A stretch of 64,000 nt of DNA from Lysinibacillus fusiformis (GTDB taxonomy: Bacteria; Bacillota; Bacilli; Bacillales_A; Planococcaceae), in NCBI RefSeq assembly GCF_007362955.1, contig NZ_CP041696.1, forward strand, positions 496,001 to 560,000, in the 5' to 3' direction. The notes beneath the pieces are model-generated. The model made no database searches, was not told the origin of the DNA, and saw nothing but the letters and a program-made list of their open reading frames with translations. The translations under genes were made by a program, and so were the position numbers. Below, in pieces: positions 28,633 through 40,060 of the stretch (positions within the stretch are counted from its first letter, which is position 1; every line of letters begins with the position of its first letter).

Positions 28633-30000
28633 TTAGTTATTCGGTGTTGCAATTGGCAATGTGACTATGAATGTCGTTCCTTTGCCGAGTTCGCTTTCCA
28701 CGCGGATGTCACCTTGATGAAGCGATACAATCTGTTTAACAATGGCAAGTCCCATACCGCTACCAGCATACTTACGACTATGAGAACGATCGGCCTTAAA
28801 AAACCGCTCGAATATACGCTTCTGGTCCTTGTAGGAAATACCAATGCCTTTGTCAGCTATTCGTACTGTCACGTTTTTGCTATCTTGTTTGATGCCGATG
28901 TTAATAACGCTGTCATCCTTGGAAAATTTGATACTATTCACAAGAATGTTTGTCCATACCTGGTTTAATTGATCATAATCAGCTTCTAGACAAACGGCTT
29001 CCAAATTAAGCTCAAAACGGATGTTGCGAGCCATCCAATGCGGCTGAATTGCCACGATGACTCGTCTGATTTGTTCATCAACACTAAATGTGTCCAACTG
29101 CAAGTGCTGTGACTGCGATTCAAGCATACTCAATTTTAATAGACTATCGCTCATCTTGGACATTCGATCTGCTTCAGTAATGATAATATCGAGATATCGG
29201 TTTCGATCGTTTTGTGCGATGTCTTCTTGCTTGAGTGCTAGCGCATAACCTGATATTGAGGTAAGCGGTGACTGAACTTCGTGTGACACATTGGCTACAA
29301 ATTCCCTCCGCATTTTCTCAAGTTGTTGCAGGTCGTGCGTCATTTCTTCGAAGCTGCGAGCTAAAGTACCTAGCTCACCCGTTTGTTTAATATTCAGCTT
29401 GACGTTAAAATCGCCACCTGCTATATGTCTAGTTGCTTTTGTCAGCTTTTTGATCGGTTTGACTAGGAACATGGCAGCAACCAGAATCAATAGGCTTCCT
29501 GCTATCAATGAATAGCTTGAAAAGTTCAAAATCCACTTTATGACAAAAGTTGAGGAAGGGGGGGAGATTGGTTCTACAAACATCGCTTGCTTTCCTCTTT
29601 CAGTTGTCATTGGCAACCCTAAGAGAACCGTAGAAACTCCACTCGGATTTACTTGAACTATTTCTCCATCTAGTACTTTTTTTACTTGTTCCATCGTTAC
29701 AGTGGCAAGTTTGTGTCCGTTTAGCGCTCCGTAAGACTGGAACTGCCCTGATTCTTCGTAAATTCGAATATGATAGGAATTGAGCTGATTCATGTCACTT
29801 ACGAATTTGTCTGCTTCACCTAACGGTAATGTCTCATAAATCTTGGCGACATCTCGACCAAAGTTAAGTAAGGGAATTCGCAAGTTTTCGTTTAATTTAT
29901 CTTCAAATACCCAAGTTGCTACAAAAAAAGCAATGATCGTACCACCAATTACGGACACTAGAAATATCAGCACTACGCGTGTATATAAAGATTTGATCAT
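28633..30000 (-). CDS. Sensor histidine kinase, HssS-like
   Basis: 455 residues: TM1 (about 8-31), an extracytoplasmic sensor of about 125 residues, TM2 (about 160-181), HAMP (about 182-234), HisKA with phospho-His240 in VANVSHEVQSPL, and HATPase with N-box QVWTNILVNSIKFS, ADKGIGIS (G1) and GSGMGLAIVKQI (G2). Length and topology match the staphylococcal haem sensor HssS, and adjacent genes carry HssR-like boxes, so an HssS-type role is my leading guess, not proven. Overlaps the regulator gene by 4 nt (ATGA). The input signal may differ in this organism. Confidence 0.93.
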   Translation of the reverse strand: MIKSLYTRVVLIFLVSVIGGTIIAFFVATWVFEDKLNENLRIPLLNFGRDVAKIYETLPLGEADKFVSDMNQLNSYHIRIYEESGQFQSYGALNGHKLATVTMEQVKKVLDGEIVQVNPSGVSTVLLGLPMTTERGKQAMFVEPISPPSSTFVIKWILNFSSYSLIAGSLLILVAAMFLVKPIKKLTKATRHIAGGDFNVKLNIKQTGELGTLARSFEEMTHDLQQLEKMRREFVANVSHEVQSPLTSISGYALALKQEDIAQNDRNRYLDIIITEADRMSKMSDSLLKLSMLESQSQHLQLDTFSVDEQIRRVIVAIQPHWMARNIRFELNLEAVCLEADYDQLNQVWTNILVNSIKFSKDDSVINIGIKQDSKNVTVRIADKGIGISYKDQKRIFERFFKADRSHSRKYAGSGMGLAIVKQIVSLHQGDIRVESELGKGTTFIVTLPIATPNN

Positions 30001-30671
30001 TCGTATACCTCGAGCCGATAGCCAAGGCCACGTACCGTTTCGATACGAAACTCCGGTGTGGTCGCGAACCGCTCTCGTAAGCGCTTAATATGTACGTCTA
30101 TCGTTCGATCATCTCCAGCGTAATCAATCCCCCAAATTTGATCGATTAGCTGCGCGCGCGTATAGACTTGCCCGGGTGTTCCAGCGAGCTTATACAGCAA
30201 TTCGAACTCCTTAAGCGGCAACGTGAGCGACTCCGTCCCCCTCATCACCTTATAGGTCTGTCGATCAAGAATGATGCTGCCGAACTGGATTGTCTGCGTG
30301 GAGCCAATTCGGTATCGTTTCAATAGCGCCTTAACACGAACCGACAACTCCAACGGATCGAATGGCTTTGTCAAATAATCATCCGCTCCAAGTTCAAATC
30401 CCTTTACTTTCTCCCATGTTTCGCCTCTTGCGGTCAGCATAAGTAACGGAAGATCAGGATTGGCCCTTCGGAGCTCCCTGCACAAAGTCCAACCATCCAT
30501 CATCGGCATCATAATATCGAGCACGACAAGATCAACTTGCTCTTTAACATAGACGGCTAGTGCTTCCTTACCGTCTGCAGCTTCGACTGTTGCAAATCCG
30601 TCCTTACGTAAAAATAAACAGACGAGTTCGCGAATATTCGTATCGTCGTCAGCAACTAATATAGTAGGCAT
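29997..30671 (-). CDS. OmpR/PhoB-family response regulator, HssR-like
   Basis: Receiver domain with the acidic pair DDD near residues 8-10, phospho-acceptor Asp52 (VVLDIMMPMMDG), Thr in LLMLTARG and Lys in LTKPFDPLE, then a winged-helix Trans_reg_C domain with TIDVHIKRLRERF and RGLGYRLE. I prefer the ATG at 30671 (GGGGAG upstream, 224 residues) to a GTG 12 nt earlier. OmpR-type regulators bind direct repeats with about 11-bp period, exactly what lies ahead of the three neighbouring hydrolase genes. No such box was seen ahead of this operon itself. Confidence 0.94.
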   Translation of the reverse strand: MPTILVADDDTNIRELVCLFLRKDGFATVEAADGKEALAVYVKEQVDLVVLDIMMPMMDGWTLCRELRRANPDLPLLMLTARGETWEKVKGFELGADDYLTKPFDPLELSVRVKALLKRYRIGSTQTIQFGSIILDRQTYKVMRGTESLTLPLKEFELLYKLAGTPGQVYTRAQLIDQIWGIDYAGDDRTIDVHIKRLRERFATTPEFRIETVRGLGYRLEVYE

Positions 30672-30983
30672 GCGTTCTCTCACTCCCCGTTTTCCATCCC
30701 ATATTTGAAATCATCATTATACTATAATTTACATGGAAACACCCCTTATCCTCCACAACAGCGATACTGTTTAATTCATCCATTACATAGACGACAAGTG
30801 GAACGCTAAACTTCTCTCAAAAATTCGAAATCTACTATACGTATGACATTCTCTATATCCGTTCCCAAACAAATAATGGAGCGTATATATATAAGATTAT
30901 ATTTCCACTAAATTGCTGGTAGTAGAAATGTTGTTCTCTCTTTACTCATTGCTTAGCTTTTTTCATAAACAACCTTTATCGAT
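30672..30983. other. Intergenic region upstream of the two-component operon
   Basis: 312 bp without a gene. It has a minus-strand TATAAT at 30715-30720 that may be the -10 of the regulator operon, but no convincing -35, and no copy of the GTTCATA repeat. AT-rich otherwise. Confidence 0.4.
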
Positions 30984-31023
30984 AAAAAAAGATGCCGTCT
31001 GAAAAATTCAGACAGCATCTTCT
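30984..31023 (-). terminator. Terminator after secDF
   Basis: AAGATGCTGTCTGAA pairs with TTCAGACGGCATCTT followed by seven T. Confidence 0.9.
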
Positions 31024-31099
31024 TCAAGTTGCTTAGAGCTTTTATGAAACTGTCCATTACAAGGACACTTCGAAAAACAATTAGCTTAGAAATTATTTA

Positions 31100-33367
31100 T
31101 TAAACAGTAGGTTCGTCAGTTCCCCATTGTTTTTTCTCTTTTTTGTGTAGCTGACCATCTGATTTTTTCATCTCACGGATTTTTAGTGAGTACCAGATTT
31201 GTGCTGCGATACAGATAGAAGAATACATACCTGTGAATAAACCAATTAATAACGCAATTGAGAAGTTTTGAATAGAAGGTGCACCAAAAATTAACAGGGC
31301 CACAACGACGATAATTACTGTTAATACCGTATTCACAGAACGTCCCATTGTTTGACGTAATGATTTGTTAACAATATTCGCCAGTACTTCACGATCTTTA
31401 ATGGTATCATATTGACTTAAATTTTCACGCATCCGGTCAAACGTAACAATTGTATCATTGATAGAGTAACCGACTATCGTCAGTACGGCAGCAATGAACG
31501 TAATATCAACTTCTAAACGCATAAAACTAAATACAGCAACGATTAAGAATACATCATGGAGCAACGATACAATTGCGCCTACACCCATGCGCCATTCGAA
31601 ACGAATCGCTACATAGATAATGATGCCGAGAGCAGCAAGTGATAAAGCTTTAATCGCATTTTTCACAAGCTCTTTTCCGACTGTATCAGATACCGTACTT
31701 ACACTCGGTTCATGACCATATTTTTCAATTGTAACTTTTTTGTATTTTAAAATCTCATCTTGTGATAAATCATCTTTATAACGGATAACCGCTGAAGTGC
31801 TCTTTTCACCAGAAAGAACGATATCATCTGATGAGAAGCCGATGCTATCAATATATTTAGAGACTTCTTCTTTGCTTAATGTTTGGTCTGCTTCAATCTG
31901 CACTCGTGTACCACTTAAGAAATCAATACCAAGATTTAAGCGGAAAATACCAATAATCACTAAACCAGCTACTAAAATAGCTAATGAGAATGTATAGAAT
32001 TTTTTACGATTATGCACAAAGTCAAAACGATCAAATCTCGTTGATAAATCTAATGTACCAATATTTTCGTCTAAGCTATGTTGTTTAGATTTTGCAATCC
32101 CAAACCAAGCTGGGTTGTTGACGTAACCACTGTTCACAAGTAATCCCAATAGTACTCGAGATCCCCAAACAGCTGTTAGGAAACTAAGTAAAATCGAAAT
32201 AATTAATGTCGTCGCAAAACCTTTAACAGAGCTTGTCCCAAATTGGAATAGTACAGCTGCTGCTAATAATGTAGTTAATTGCGCATCGATAATTGCAGAT
32301 AAAGATTGTTTCGAACCTATTTGGAACGCCTGTTTTACCGAGTGTCCCACGCGAAGTTCCTCTCGGATACGCTCCGCAGATAAAATATTGGCATCTACTG
32401 CCATACCAATACCGAGCACGATGGCCGCGATACCTGGTAGCGTTAAGACGGCATTAATCCAGTCAAATACGACAAGGACTAGGAACGTGAATATGCAGAG
32501 TGTAATAATTGAAATAAAGCCAGGCAAACGATAATAGAAAAGCATGAAGAGGAAGATGATGACTACCCCAACAATTCCGGCAAAAACTGTGCTTTTCAGT
32601 GCTTGGTCACCAAATTGAGCCCCGACTGAAGTAGAGTAAGTTTCTTCAAGTTTTACTGGGAGTGCCCCAGCATTTAAAATGCCTGATAAATTTTTTGTCT
32701 CTTCAACCGTGAAGTTACCACTAATCATAACGTCTGTCGTGTTTAATGTTTGGCTTACTGCGGCTGCTGATTCATAGCGAGGTTCTGCTTTTTGTGATTC
32801 CGCTTTATACGAATCTACACCTTCTTCAAAATCTAACCATACAACTAGTAAGTTTTGTCCCGCTGGTTTTGCAGCAATTTCACTTGTAATATCCGCAAAT
32901 TTTTTCGCATCTTTTAATGTAAGCGAAACAATTGGACGATTTTGTTGGTCAAAGGAATCACTAGCTCCATTTCCCTTTAAATCATCACCATCTAATAATA
33001 AATTATCATCGACATCACGAAATGTTAAATTCGCTGAAGTTGACAATAACTTACGCGCAGATTCCTGGTCTTCGACACCCGCTAACTGCACACGAATGCG
33101 GTTCTCACCTTCGACCTGAATGCTTGGCTCACTTACACCCATTTTATTAATACGGTTACCAAGAGCTGTTGCAGTCGCTGAAACAACTTCTGGTGTAATT
33201 TTTTGTCCTTCTTTTAATTCATGAACTTCGTAAAGAACCTCAAATCCGCCCTGTAAGTCAAGGCCAAGCTTGATGTCCTTTAAGACGCCTTCTACAGTCG
33301 TACTCATGGTTGCTGTAAAGAGCACCAAAAGCAGCACGAATGCAACAATACGACTTCTTAATTTCAT
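31100..33367 (-). CDS. secDF: Fused protein-export protein SecDF
   Basis: Proton-driven booster of Sec translocation, in Bacillales a single SecD-SecF chain. The 755 residues hold a SecD half (D1 motif LGLDLQGGFEVLYEV near 35-49, periplasmic P1 domain, six membrane segments with GMAVDANILSAERIREE) and a SecF half (LGIDFLSGTRVQIE near 479-492, then SINDTIVTFDRMREN). Both halves are complete. The 300 bp upstream contain a 10-bp inverted repeat and an orphan ribosome-binding site. Confidence 0.98.
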   Translation of the reverse strand: MKLRSRIVAFVLLLVLFTATMSTTVEGVLKDIKLGLDLQGGFEVLYEVHELKEGQKITPEVVSATATALGNRINKMGVSEPSIQVEGENRIRVQLAGVEDQESARKLLSTSANLTFRDVDDNLLLDGDDLKGNGASDSFDQQNRPIVSLTLKDAKKFADITSEIAAKPAGQNLLVVWLDFEEGVDSYKAESQKAEPRYESAAAVSQTLNTTDVMISGNFTVEETKNLSGILNAGALPVKLEETYSTSVGAQFGDQALKSTVFAGIVGVVIIFLFMLFYYRLPGFISIITLCIFTFLVLVVFDWINAVLTLPGIAAIVLGIGMAVDANILSAERIREELRVGHSVKQAFQIGSKQSLSAIIDAQLTTLLAAAVLFQFGTSSVKGFATTLIISILLSFLTAVWGSRVLLGLLVNSGYVNNPAWFGIAKSKQHSLDENIGTLDLSTRFDRFDFVHNRKKFYTFSLAILVAGLVIIGIFRLNLGIDFLSGTRVQIEADQTLSKEEVSKYIDSIGFSSDDIVLSGEKSTSAVIRYKDDLSQDEILKYKKVTIEKYGHEPSVSTVSDTVGKELVKNAIKALSLAALGIIIYVAIRFEWRMGVGAIVSLLHDVFLIVAVFSFMRLEVDITFIAAVLTIVGYSINDTIVTFDRMRENLSQYDTIKDREVLANIVNKSLRQTMGRSVNTVLTVIIVVVALLIFGAPSIQNFSIALLIGLFTGMYSSICIAAQIWYSLKIREMKKSDGQLHKKEKKQWGTDEPTV

Positions 33368-33434
33368 CTATAAATCCTCCTCGAATTGGTGCAAGGACAT
33401 CCCTTACACTACAAACAAGTAATACTAGCAATAC

Positions 33435-33492
33435 CTTTTGAAGCGTTTATTCCTCCTTTTCATCTAGAATAATGTTACCAGTGCTTCAAAAG
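33435..33492. repeat. Inverted repeat in the secDF leader
   Basis: CTTTTGAAGC (33435-33444) and GCTTCAAAAG (33483-33492), a perfect 10-bp inverted repeat 38 bp apart. On the minus strand the loop contains AAAAGGAGG with no ATG, GTG or TTG at usable distance. Confidence 0.5.
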
Positions 33493-33569
33493 AGATTGCT
33501 CTACTTATTTCAATCGTTCAATAACGCGCAAATTCATACAGCTTATTTTTGTCGAAACTTGTACAAAGT

Positions 33570-33611
33570 AAAAAAGCGCAACACACTCATTATGAAACAC
33601 GTTGCGCTTGG
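33570..33611 (-). terminator. Terminator after comN
   Basis: AAGCGCAAC...GTTGCGCTT stem followed by six T. Confidence 0.85.
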
Positions 33612-33667
33612 TGTCAATTCTACACTGTAGTATTCTTTTAATCTTTTACAGATCCTACATATTCTGG

Positions 33668-33976
33668 TTAGGTTCTAACAGGACCAAGCAATAATTTTAG
33701 CTCGTCCGTGTTCACTTCTGTAAACCAATCATTGCTTTGTAAAAACTCTACTTGGTTAAATGACACGATATCAGACGGGGTTACCGCAAAAATAGTTGCG
33801 ATGACTTCATATAAGCGTAATTGCTCAACATTTTTTTTCCGCCATTTCTTTTCTACACAAAAACGCCATAGTTCTTCAGCTGTAATAGCATCGTACTGAA
33901 AGTGCTTAAATTCTTCTATCTTACTATCAATTGCCGGACGAATTTTTTCAAATAGTTGCGCATGTTGCATACTCAT
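33668..33976 (-). CDS. comN: ComN-like post-transcriptional regulator
   Basis: A 102-residue helical protein (TAEELWRFCVEKKWRKKN, then LRLYEVIATIFAVTPSDIVSF) of the family that includes B. subtilis ComN (YrzD), which acts on comE mRNA and binds DivIVA. The position between secDF and spoVB is the same as in B. subtilis. The call is from family resemblance plus synteny; whether it controls competence here is not known. Confidence 0.85.
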   Translation of the reverse strand: MSMQHAQLFEKIRPAIDSKIEEFKHFQYDAITAEELWRFCVEKKWRKKNVEQLRLYEVIATIFAVTPSDIVSFNQVEFLQSNDWFTEVNTDELKLLLGPVRT

Positions 33977-34069
33977 TTTGAATCATCTCCAATCAAAGTT
34001 GTATCGTAAGACGTATTTGCATACAAATAGTGTAAATGAATTTTTGCGGCTTGAGAAGGGACGGATGGC

Positions 34070-35587
34070 ATGAGTTCTTTTGTACGTGGTACATTATTTT
34101 TAATGTTTGTTATTTTTTTATCTAAACTTTTTGGCTTCTTTTATAGAATGCAATTTATGCGTATTGCTGGTGAAGAGGCTGTCGGTATTTATATGACCGC
34201 CTATCCTGCATTTATTTTCTTCATCTCACTCATTCAATTAGGACTACCTATCGCTGTGGCAAAAATTGTGGCAGAGTTACTAGCAAAAAATAAACGAGAA
34301 AACATTTTCGGTGTTATGCGTACGGCCATTCTCTGGTCGTTTATTGGTATGATTGTCTTTATGCCACTCGTTGCACTCACTATACCATATATCTCTTCTA
34401 CACTTTTACATAATGAACAAACAACATTTACACTATGGATTGCACTCTTTGCTGTACCTGTATCTGTTGGCTCTGGTTTATTGCGTGCTTATTTACAAGG
34501 TGTCGCAAAAATCACACCAACAGCTTGGGCACAAATGCTTGAACAAATTGTACGCATTGGTTTCATTACCTTCATGCTACCCTTTGTGGCCGCCTATAAT
34601 AATGCTGCAGTTACAGCAGCCTCCGCAATGGGTATTACGCTTCTAGCCGAAGTGGTGGCTTTCTTGTATTTATGGCTCCACTATATCGTTTCAAAGAAAA
34701 AATTATTAACACGAAAAAGCAAAGTTGAGTCCTACCCTGCGACTCCAATGCTACGAGTTGCCCTACCGTCTGCTGGAAGCAAGCTTTTTGGCTCCTTCAC
34801 TTGGTTTTTAGAGCCCATTATATTTTTAAAAGCATTAACAATGGCAGGTCTAACTGCTTCTGCTGCAACCATTTTATATGGGGTCATTTCAGGCGTTTTA
34901 GTGCCACTTCTATTATTCCCAGCTTTCGTATCCACCGCATTGTCAATCGTGCTTATACCCGCTGTTAGTGATGCCGTAGCACGTCAACATACATCTCTCT
35001 TACAGGAGAGGATTTCTGTATCATTACGCCTTTCCTCTTTGGTGGGTTGCTTTGCCGCTACGTACTTTTTTATTCATGGGGACGAACTTGCGATGAAGCT
35101 CTTCCACTTAGAGGAAAACCGTGGCTATGTGAAAATTTTAGCACCAATTTTTTATTTTTATTATATTCAAAGTCCACTTCATTCGATACTGCAAGCCATT
35201 GGCGAGGCTCGAGCTGCGATGATGAACTCCATTTATGGTGGCCTCGGTAAATTATTTGTCATGTTTGTTCTAGCTTCACAATCAGGTATACAAGAAAAAG
35301 GTGCTGTTGTAGCTATTGGCTTTGGTGTTTTGCTCACGTCATTCTTGCATATTGCGACTGTACGACAACGCAAAAATTTACGTGCTGGCTTCCGTATGTT
35401 TGTTGTTCCTTATAGCTGCTTCATAGCTGTTTGTATTGCTCAATATTTCATCATGCAATACATGCCGCTTCCCTTTATTTTAAGTAGTTGTGTAACATTA
35501 TTTTTACTGTTCACATTCTTATTATTTTCCAATCAGCTACGCATGACAGATTTACGTTATATTCGTAAACTGGCAAAAAAAGTTTAG
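34070..35587 (+). CDS. spoVB: Stage V sporulation protein B, polysaccharide flippase family
   Basis: A 505-residue membrane protein with about 14 hydrophobic segments of the MATE/MVF-like polysaccharide transporter superfamily; SpoVB moves lipid-linked precursors for spore cortex. It starts FVRGTLFLMFVIFLSKLFG, and GLPIAVAKIVAELLA lies near residue 60. It is the only plus-strand gene here, in the B. subtilis position opposite comN. It overlaps the converging DUF421 gene by 4 nt at the stop codons. Confidence 0.93.
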   Translation: MSSFVRGTLFLMFVIFLSKLFGFFYRMQFMRIAGEEAVGIYMTAYPAFIFFISLIQLGLPIAVAKIVAELLAKNKRENIFGVMRTAILWSFIGMIVFMPLVALTIPYISSTLLHNEQTTFTLWIALFAVPVSVGSGLLRAYLQGVAKITPTAWAQMLEQIVRIGFITFMLPFVAAYNNAAVTAASAMGITLLAEVVAFLYLWLHYIVSKKKLLTRKSKVESYPATPMLRVALPSAGSKLFGSFTWFLEPIIFLKALTMAGLTASAATILYGVISGVLVPLLLFPAFVSTALSIVLIPAVSDAVARQHTSLLQERISVSLRLSSLVGCFAATYFFIHGDELAMKLFHLEENRGYVKILAPIFYFYYIQSPLHSILQAIGEARAAMMNSIYGGLGKLFVMFVLASQSGIQEKGAVVAIGFGVLLTSFLHIATVRQRKNLRAGFRMFVVPYSCFIAVCIAQYFIMQYMPLPFILSSCVTLFLLFTFLLFSNQLRMTDLRYIRKLAKKV

Positions 35588-36219
35588 GACTCTTTTAGTT
35601 GGATATGAAGTCGATTGTCTTCCCATATACAAAAAAACACAGCGCTACTATCCTTAATATTATTTTTAGCAAGCTCTGCTAGTAACCATTCAGCATCCTT
35701 ATGCATGATCATTAAATGCCTTTCCTGGATATCACCATCGATGATAAGTGGATAGACAAAAGCCTTCTCGTCTTTCTTATAAACGGAAAGATTGCCAGAA
35801 GGCTCTAAATATGCATAAGCGATCTCAGTAACAGAAGCGATACCATTTTCACGTAACTGTTGACATAAATCATCTAAATTATAACGTTGCTTACGCATCT
35901 CACTTTCTAAGATGACACCATCTCTTACAAGTAACGCTGGTTCACCATCCACTAAATCTCGTATTTTTTTATTTTTCAACGACAAATAAGCACTTACAAT
36001 TTGAATGATAAGCAATACGAGTATTGGTAAAATCGCATTAAATAATGGGTTTTCATAGTCATCCAGCGCAAATGCTGCTACCTCTGCAATTAAAACAAAT
36101 ACAACTAAATCAATCACAGATAACTCACCAACTTCTCGTTTACCCATCAAACGAAACACAATTAGTATGAACACGTATAGAAAACATGTTCTAAATATAA
36201 TCATGAAATATTCTTCCAT
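35584..36219 (-). CDS. yrbG: DUF421 membrane protein (YrbG-like)
   Basis: 211 residues: three hydrophobic segments in the first 80 residues (with RLMGKREVGELSVIDLVVFVLI, a DUF421 hallmark), then a cytoplasmic DUF421/YetF-type domain with GEPALLVRDGVI and LRENGIASVTEIAYAYLEPSG. Relatives YetF and YdfS are linked to the spore membrane in B. subtilis. Synteny with yrbG next to spoVB and yajC supports the name. Confidence 0.88.
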   Translation of the reverse strand: MEEYFMIIFRTCFLYVFILIVFRLMGKREVGELSVIDLVVFVLIAEVAAFALDDYENPLFNAILPILVLLIIQIVSAYLSLKNKKIRDLVDGEPALLVRDGVILESEMRKQRYNLDDLCQQLRENGIASVTEIAYAYLEPSGNLSVYKKDEKAFVYPLIIDGDIQERHLMIMHKDAEWLLAELAKNNIKDSSAVFFCIWEDNRLHIQLKES

Positions 36220-36324
36220 ACAGACACCCCCATACTATCAAGGTGACCGTGTATGCTACTTTTTATACAAAAAAGCTGTGTCAAAAATGCATCACCATTT
36301 CACGACAAATCTTCCAGAATTAAA

Positions 36325-36366
36325 TAAGGCGCTGTCCAATAAAATTTGGAACAACGCCTTTTAACA
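36325..36366 (-). terminator. Terminator after yajC
   Basis: AAGGCGTTGTTCCAA pairs imperfectly with TTGGACAGCGCCTT, then TATTT; it begins at the yajC stop codon. Confidence 0.65.
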
Positions 36367-36632
36367 TTATTTTTGGTCATTTGCGACACGTCCGATTGCT
36401 TGACGGTCAAATTTCACACGTACATTATCAGCGATGATTAATGTTACAGATGTGTCCTCGATTGAGTCAATAACACCATGTAAGCCACCGATTGTAATAA
36501 TTTTATCACCACGCTGTAAGCTACTTTGCATATTTTGCGTTTCCTGTTGTCTTTTTTTAGCAGGACGGATTAAAATAAACCACATCGCAACGAACATGAT
36601 CAAAATCATTATTAAGCCAGAATATTGCTCCA
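36367..36632 (-). CDS. yajC: Preprotein translocase subunit YajC
   Basis: Small single-pass partner of SecDF. With the ATG at 36632 (AGGGGG site 8 nt before) it has 88 residues: a membrane segment (about 6-25), the RPAKKRQQETQ motif and the cytoplasmic LQRGDKIITIGGLHG domain. An ATG-less extension upstream is not needed. Follows tgt in the usual queA-tgt-yajC order. Confidence 0.95.
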
Positions 36633-36774
36633 TAATTCTTGCCCCCTTTCCAAATCTCACTTTTTTAGTATAGACTATTCCACCCTAAAAAAGCGATGGA
36701 CAAGCCCAAAATTTTTCTATATTATCAATAGTTTTTCTATTACAGGTAAAATCTCGCTAATTTCTATTCCAAAA

Positions 36775-37938
<1,164 letters not shown>

Positions 37939-37975
37939 TTATCTGAAGTAAAAACAGTACTTCGATTTGTTTCTT

Positions 37976-39019
37976 TTATAGCCCTTTTGGTCGAATAAAC
38001 ATCGCATCGCCAAAGCTAAAGAAGCGATATTTTTCTTCTACAGCTTGATTATAGGCACTTAAAATAGTATCTCTTGTCGCAAGTGTACTAACAAGCATCA
38101 CAAGTGTAGATTTAGGAAGATGGAAGTTAGTAATTAAGCCATCCACTACGGTAAATTCATAGCCTGGATAAATGAAAATGGATGTCCATCCTTGTTCTGC
38201 ACGCACTTCGCCTTCATATTTTGAGCCGATCGTTTCCAATGTACGCGTAGACGTCGTACCTACAGCGATGACATTGCCACCGTTAGCCTTCACACGGTTA
38301 ATGATTGCCGCAGCTTCTTCGGTAACACTGTAAAATTCAGCATGCATTGCGTGGTTTTCAATGGAATCTACACTTACAGGACGGAAAGTTCCAAGGCCAA
38401 CATGCAGTGTAATGAAAACAATCTCTACACCTTTCGCTTTCACTTGTTCTAGCAATCCCTGCGTAAAATGAAGACCTGCTGTTGGCGCTGCTGCAGAACC
38501 ACGTTCCTTTGCATAAACGGTTTGATAACGCTCTTGATCATCTAACTTCTCACGAATATATGGTGGCAGTGGCATTTCGCCTAACTGCTCTAAAATCTCG
38601 TAAAAAATACCGTCGTAATTGAACTCAAACAAACGTCCTCCATGATCAAGTTCACCTGTACATGTTGCTGTCAATAAACCGTCACCAAATGTCACAACTG
38701 TACCGACCTTCACACGTTTGGCTGGCTTTACGAGCGTCTCCCATTCGTCAGTTCCTGCAGTTTGCTTTAATAGTAACACCTCAATATGGGCTCCTGTTTC
38801 CTCTTTTACACCCATTAAGCGCGCTGGTAAGACACGTGTATCATTTAACACAAGGCAGTCCCCTGCATTTAATTCATCTAAAATATGTGCAAAATGATGA
38901 TGCTCTACTTCTTCTGAACCTGGTGTAACCACCATTAAACGACTCGCAGTACGGTCCACAAGCGGTGTTTGCGCAATAAGCTCTTCTGGTAATTCAAAAT
39001 CAAAATCTTCTACACGCAT
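37976..39019 (-). CDS. queA: S-adenosylmethionine:tRNA ribosyltransferase-isomerase
   Basis: Makes epoxyqueuosine from preQ1-tRNA. The 347 residues include the N-terminal [42 protein letters not shown] and [13 protein letters not shown] motifs, all QueA signatures. It lies 55 bp upstream of tgt and belongs to the ruvAB-queA-tgt group. Confidence 0.98.
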   Translation of the reverse strand: MRVEDFDFELPEELIAQTPLVDRTASRLMVVTPGSEEVEHHHFAHILDELNAGDCLVLNDTRVLPARLMGVKEETGAHIEVLLLKQTAGTDEWETLVKPAKRVKVGTVVTFGDGLLTATCTGELDHGGRLFEFNYDGIFYEILEQLGEMPLPPYIREKLDDQERYQTVYAKERGSAAAPTAGLHFTQGLLEQVKAKGVEIVFITLHVGLGTFRPVSVDSIENHAMHAEFYSVTEEAAAIINRVKANGGNVIAVGTTSTRTLETIGSKYEGEVRAEQGWTSIFIYPGYEFTVVDGLITNFHLPKSTLVMLVSTLATRDTILSAYNQAVEEKYRFFSFGDAMFIRPKGL

Positions 39020-39037
39020 TAAAAAAACTTCCTTCTT

Positions 39038-40042
39038 CTATGTTTGTTGGGGATAATCATATCCAAAATGTTCGTAAGCTAGATGTGTTGCTAAACGACC
39101 ACGTGGTGTACGTTGAATAAAGCCAATTTGCATCAAATATGGCTCATACACATCTTCGATCGTCACACGTTCCTCACCTATGGAAGCAGCGAGTGTATCT
39201 AAGCCTACTGGACCTCCGCGGAAGCGCTCAATCATATTAGTCACAAGTTTATGGTCAATATGGTCAAGTCCTCTAGGATCGACTTGTAGTAACTCCAAAG
39301 CTTGCTTCGCAAGACCCTCCGTTATCATACCATCTCCAAGAACCTGTGCATAATCTCGCACTCGTTTTAGTAAACGATTGGCAATACGAGGTGTACCACG
39401 TGAACGTCTTGCCATTTCACCGGCAGCTATTTGCTCAATATCGACATCAAATAAATGTGCACTTCGTACAACAATTTCAGCGAGTGACGTATCATCATAA
39501 TATTCTAAGCGCAATAACACGCCAAAACGATCTCGGAGTGGTGCGGACAATGCTCCCGCTCTTGTGGTAGCACCAACGAGGGTAAAAGGCGGTAAATCAA
39601 GGCGAACAGAACGGGCTTCTGGCCCCTTCCCTACAACGATATCTAAACAAAAATCCTCCATCGCTGGATAAAGCACCTCTTCAATGGCGCGAGGCAGACG
39701 ATGTATTTCATCTATAAATAGTACATCCCCCGGTTCAAGTGAGCTTAATATTGCCGCTAAATCCCCTGGTCGTTCTATAGCAGGACCGCTCGTCATGCGC
39801 ACATTGACATTCATTTCATTAGCAATGACTACAGCTAATGTTGTTTTTCCAAGCCCAGGAGGACCGTATAACAGCACATGATCTAAACTTTCCTGACGAA
39901 GCTTGGCCGCTTCAATGAAAATTTGTAGGTTCTCTTTCACCTTATGTTGTCCAATATATTGCGTTAATCTTTGTGGTCGAAGGGATAGTTCAAACTGGTC
40001 ATCATAGCTTCCTGCTTCACTTGCCATCATTCGTTCTGACAT
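39038..40042 (-). CDS. ruvB: Holliday junction branch migration ATPase RuvB
   Basis: AAA+ motor of 334 residues: Walker [13 protein letters not shown] (about 59-70), Walker [10 protein letters not shown] (about 107-115), sensor 1 GATTRAG, arginine finger region LRDRFG, and the C-terminal winged helix with [13 protein letters not shown]. 18 bp after ruvA. Confidence 0.99.
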   Translation of the reverse strand: MSERMMASEAGSYDDQFELSLRPQRLTQYIGQHKVKENLQIFIEAAKLRQESLDHVLLYGPPGLGKTTLAVVIANEMNVNVRMTSGPAIERPGDLAAILSSLEPGDVLFIDEIHRLPRAIEEVLYPAMEDFCLDIVVGKGPEARSVRLDLPPFTLVGATTRAGALSAPLRDRFGVLLRLEYYDDTSLAEIVVRSAHLFDVDIEQIAAGEMARRSRGTPRIANRLLKRVRDYAQVLGDGMITEGLAKQALELLQVDPRGLDHIDHKLVTNMIERFRGGPVGLDTLAASIGEERVTIEDVYEPYLMQIGFIQRTPRGRLATHLAYEHFGYDYPQQT

Positions 40043-40060
40043 GTACTTGCCCTCCTCTCG

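Noticed and set aside
23721..30671. Classical beta-lactam resistance locus (blaR/blaI type)
   Set aside because: The serine hydrolase has an STSK/YCN/KGG set but there is no BlaR/MecR sensor or BlaI repressor, and the regulators are a histidine kinase and an OmpR-type protein.
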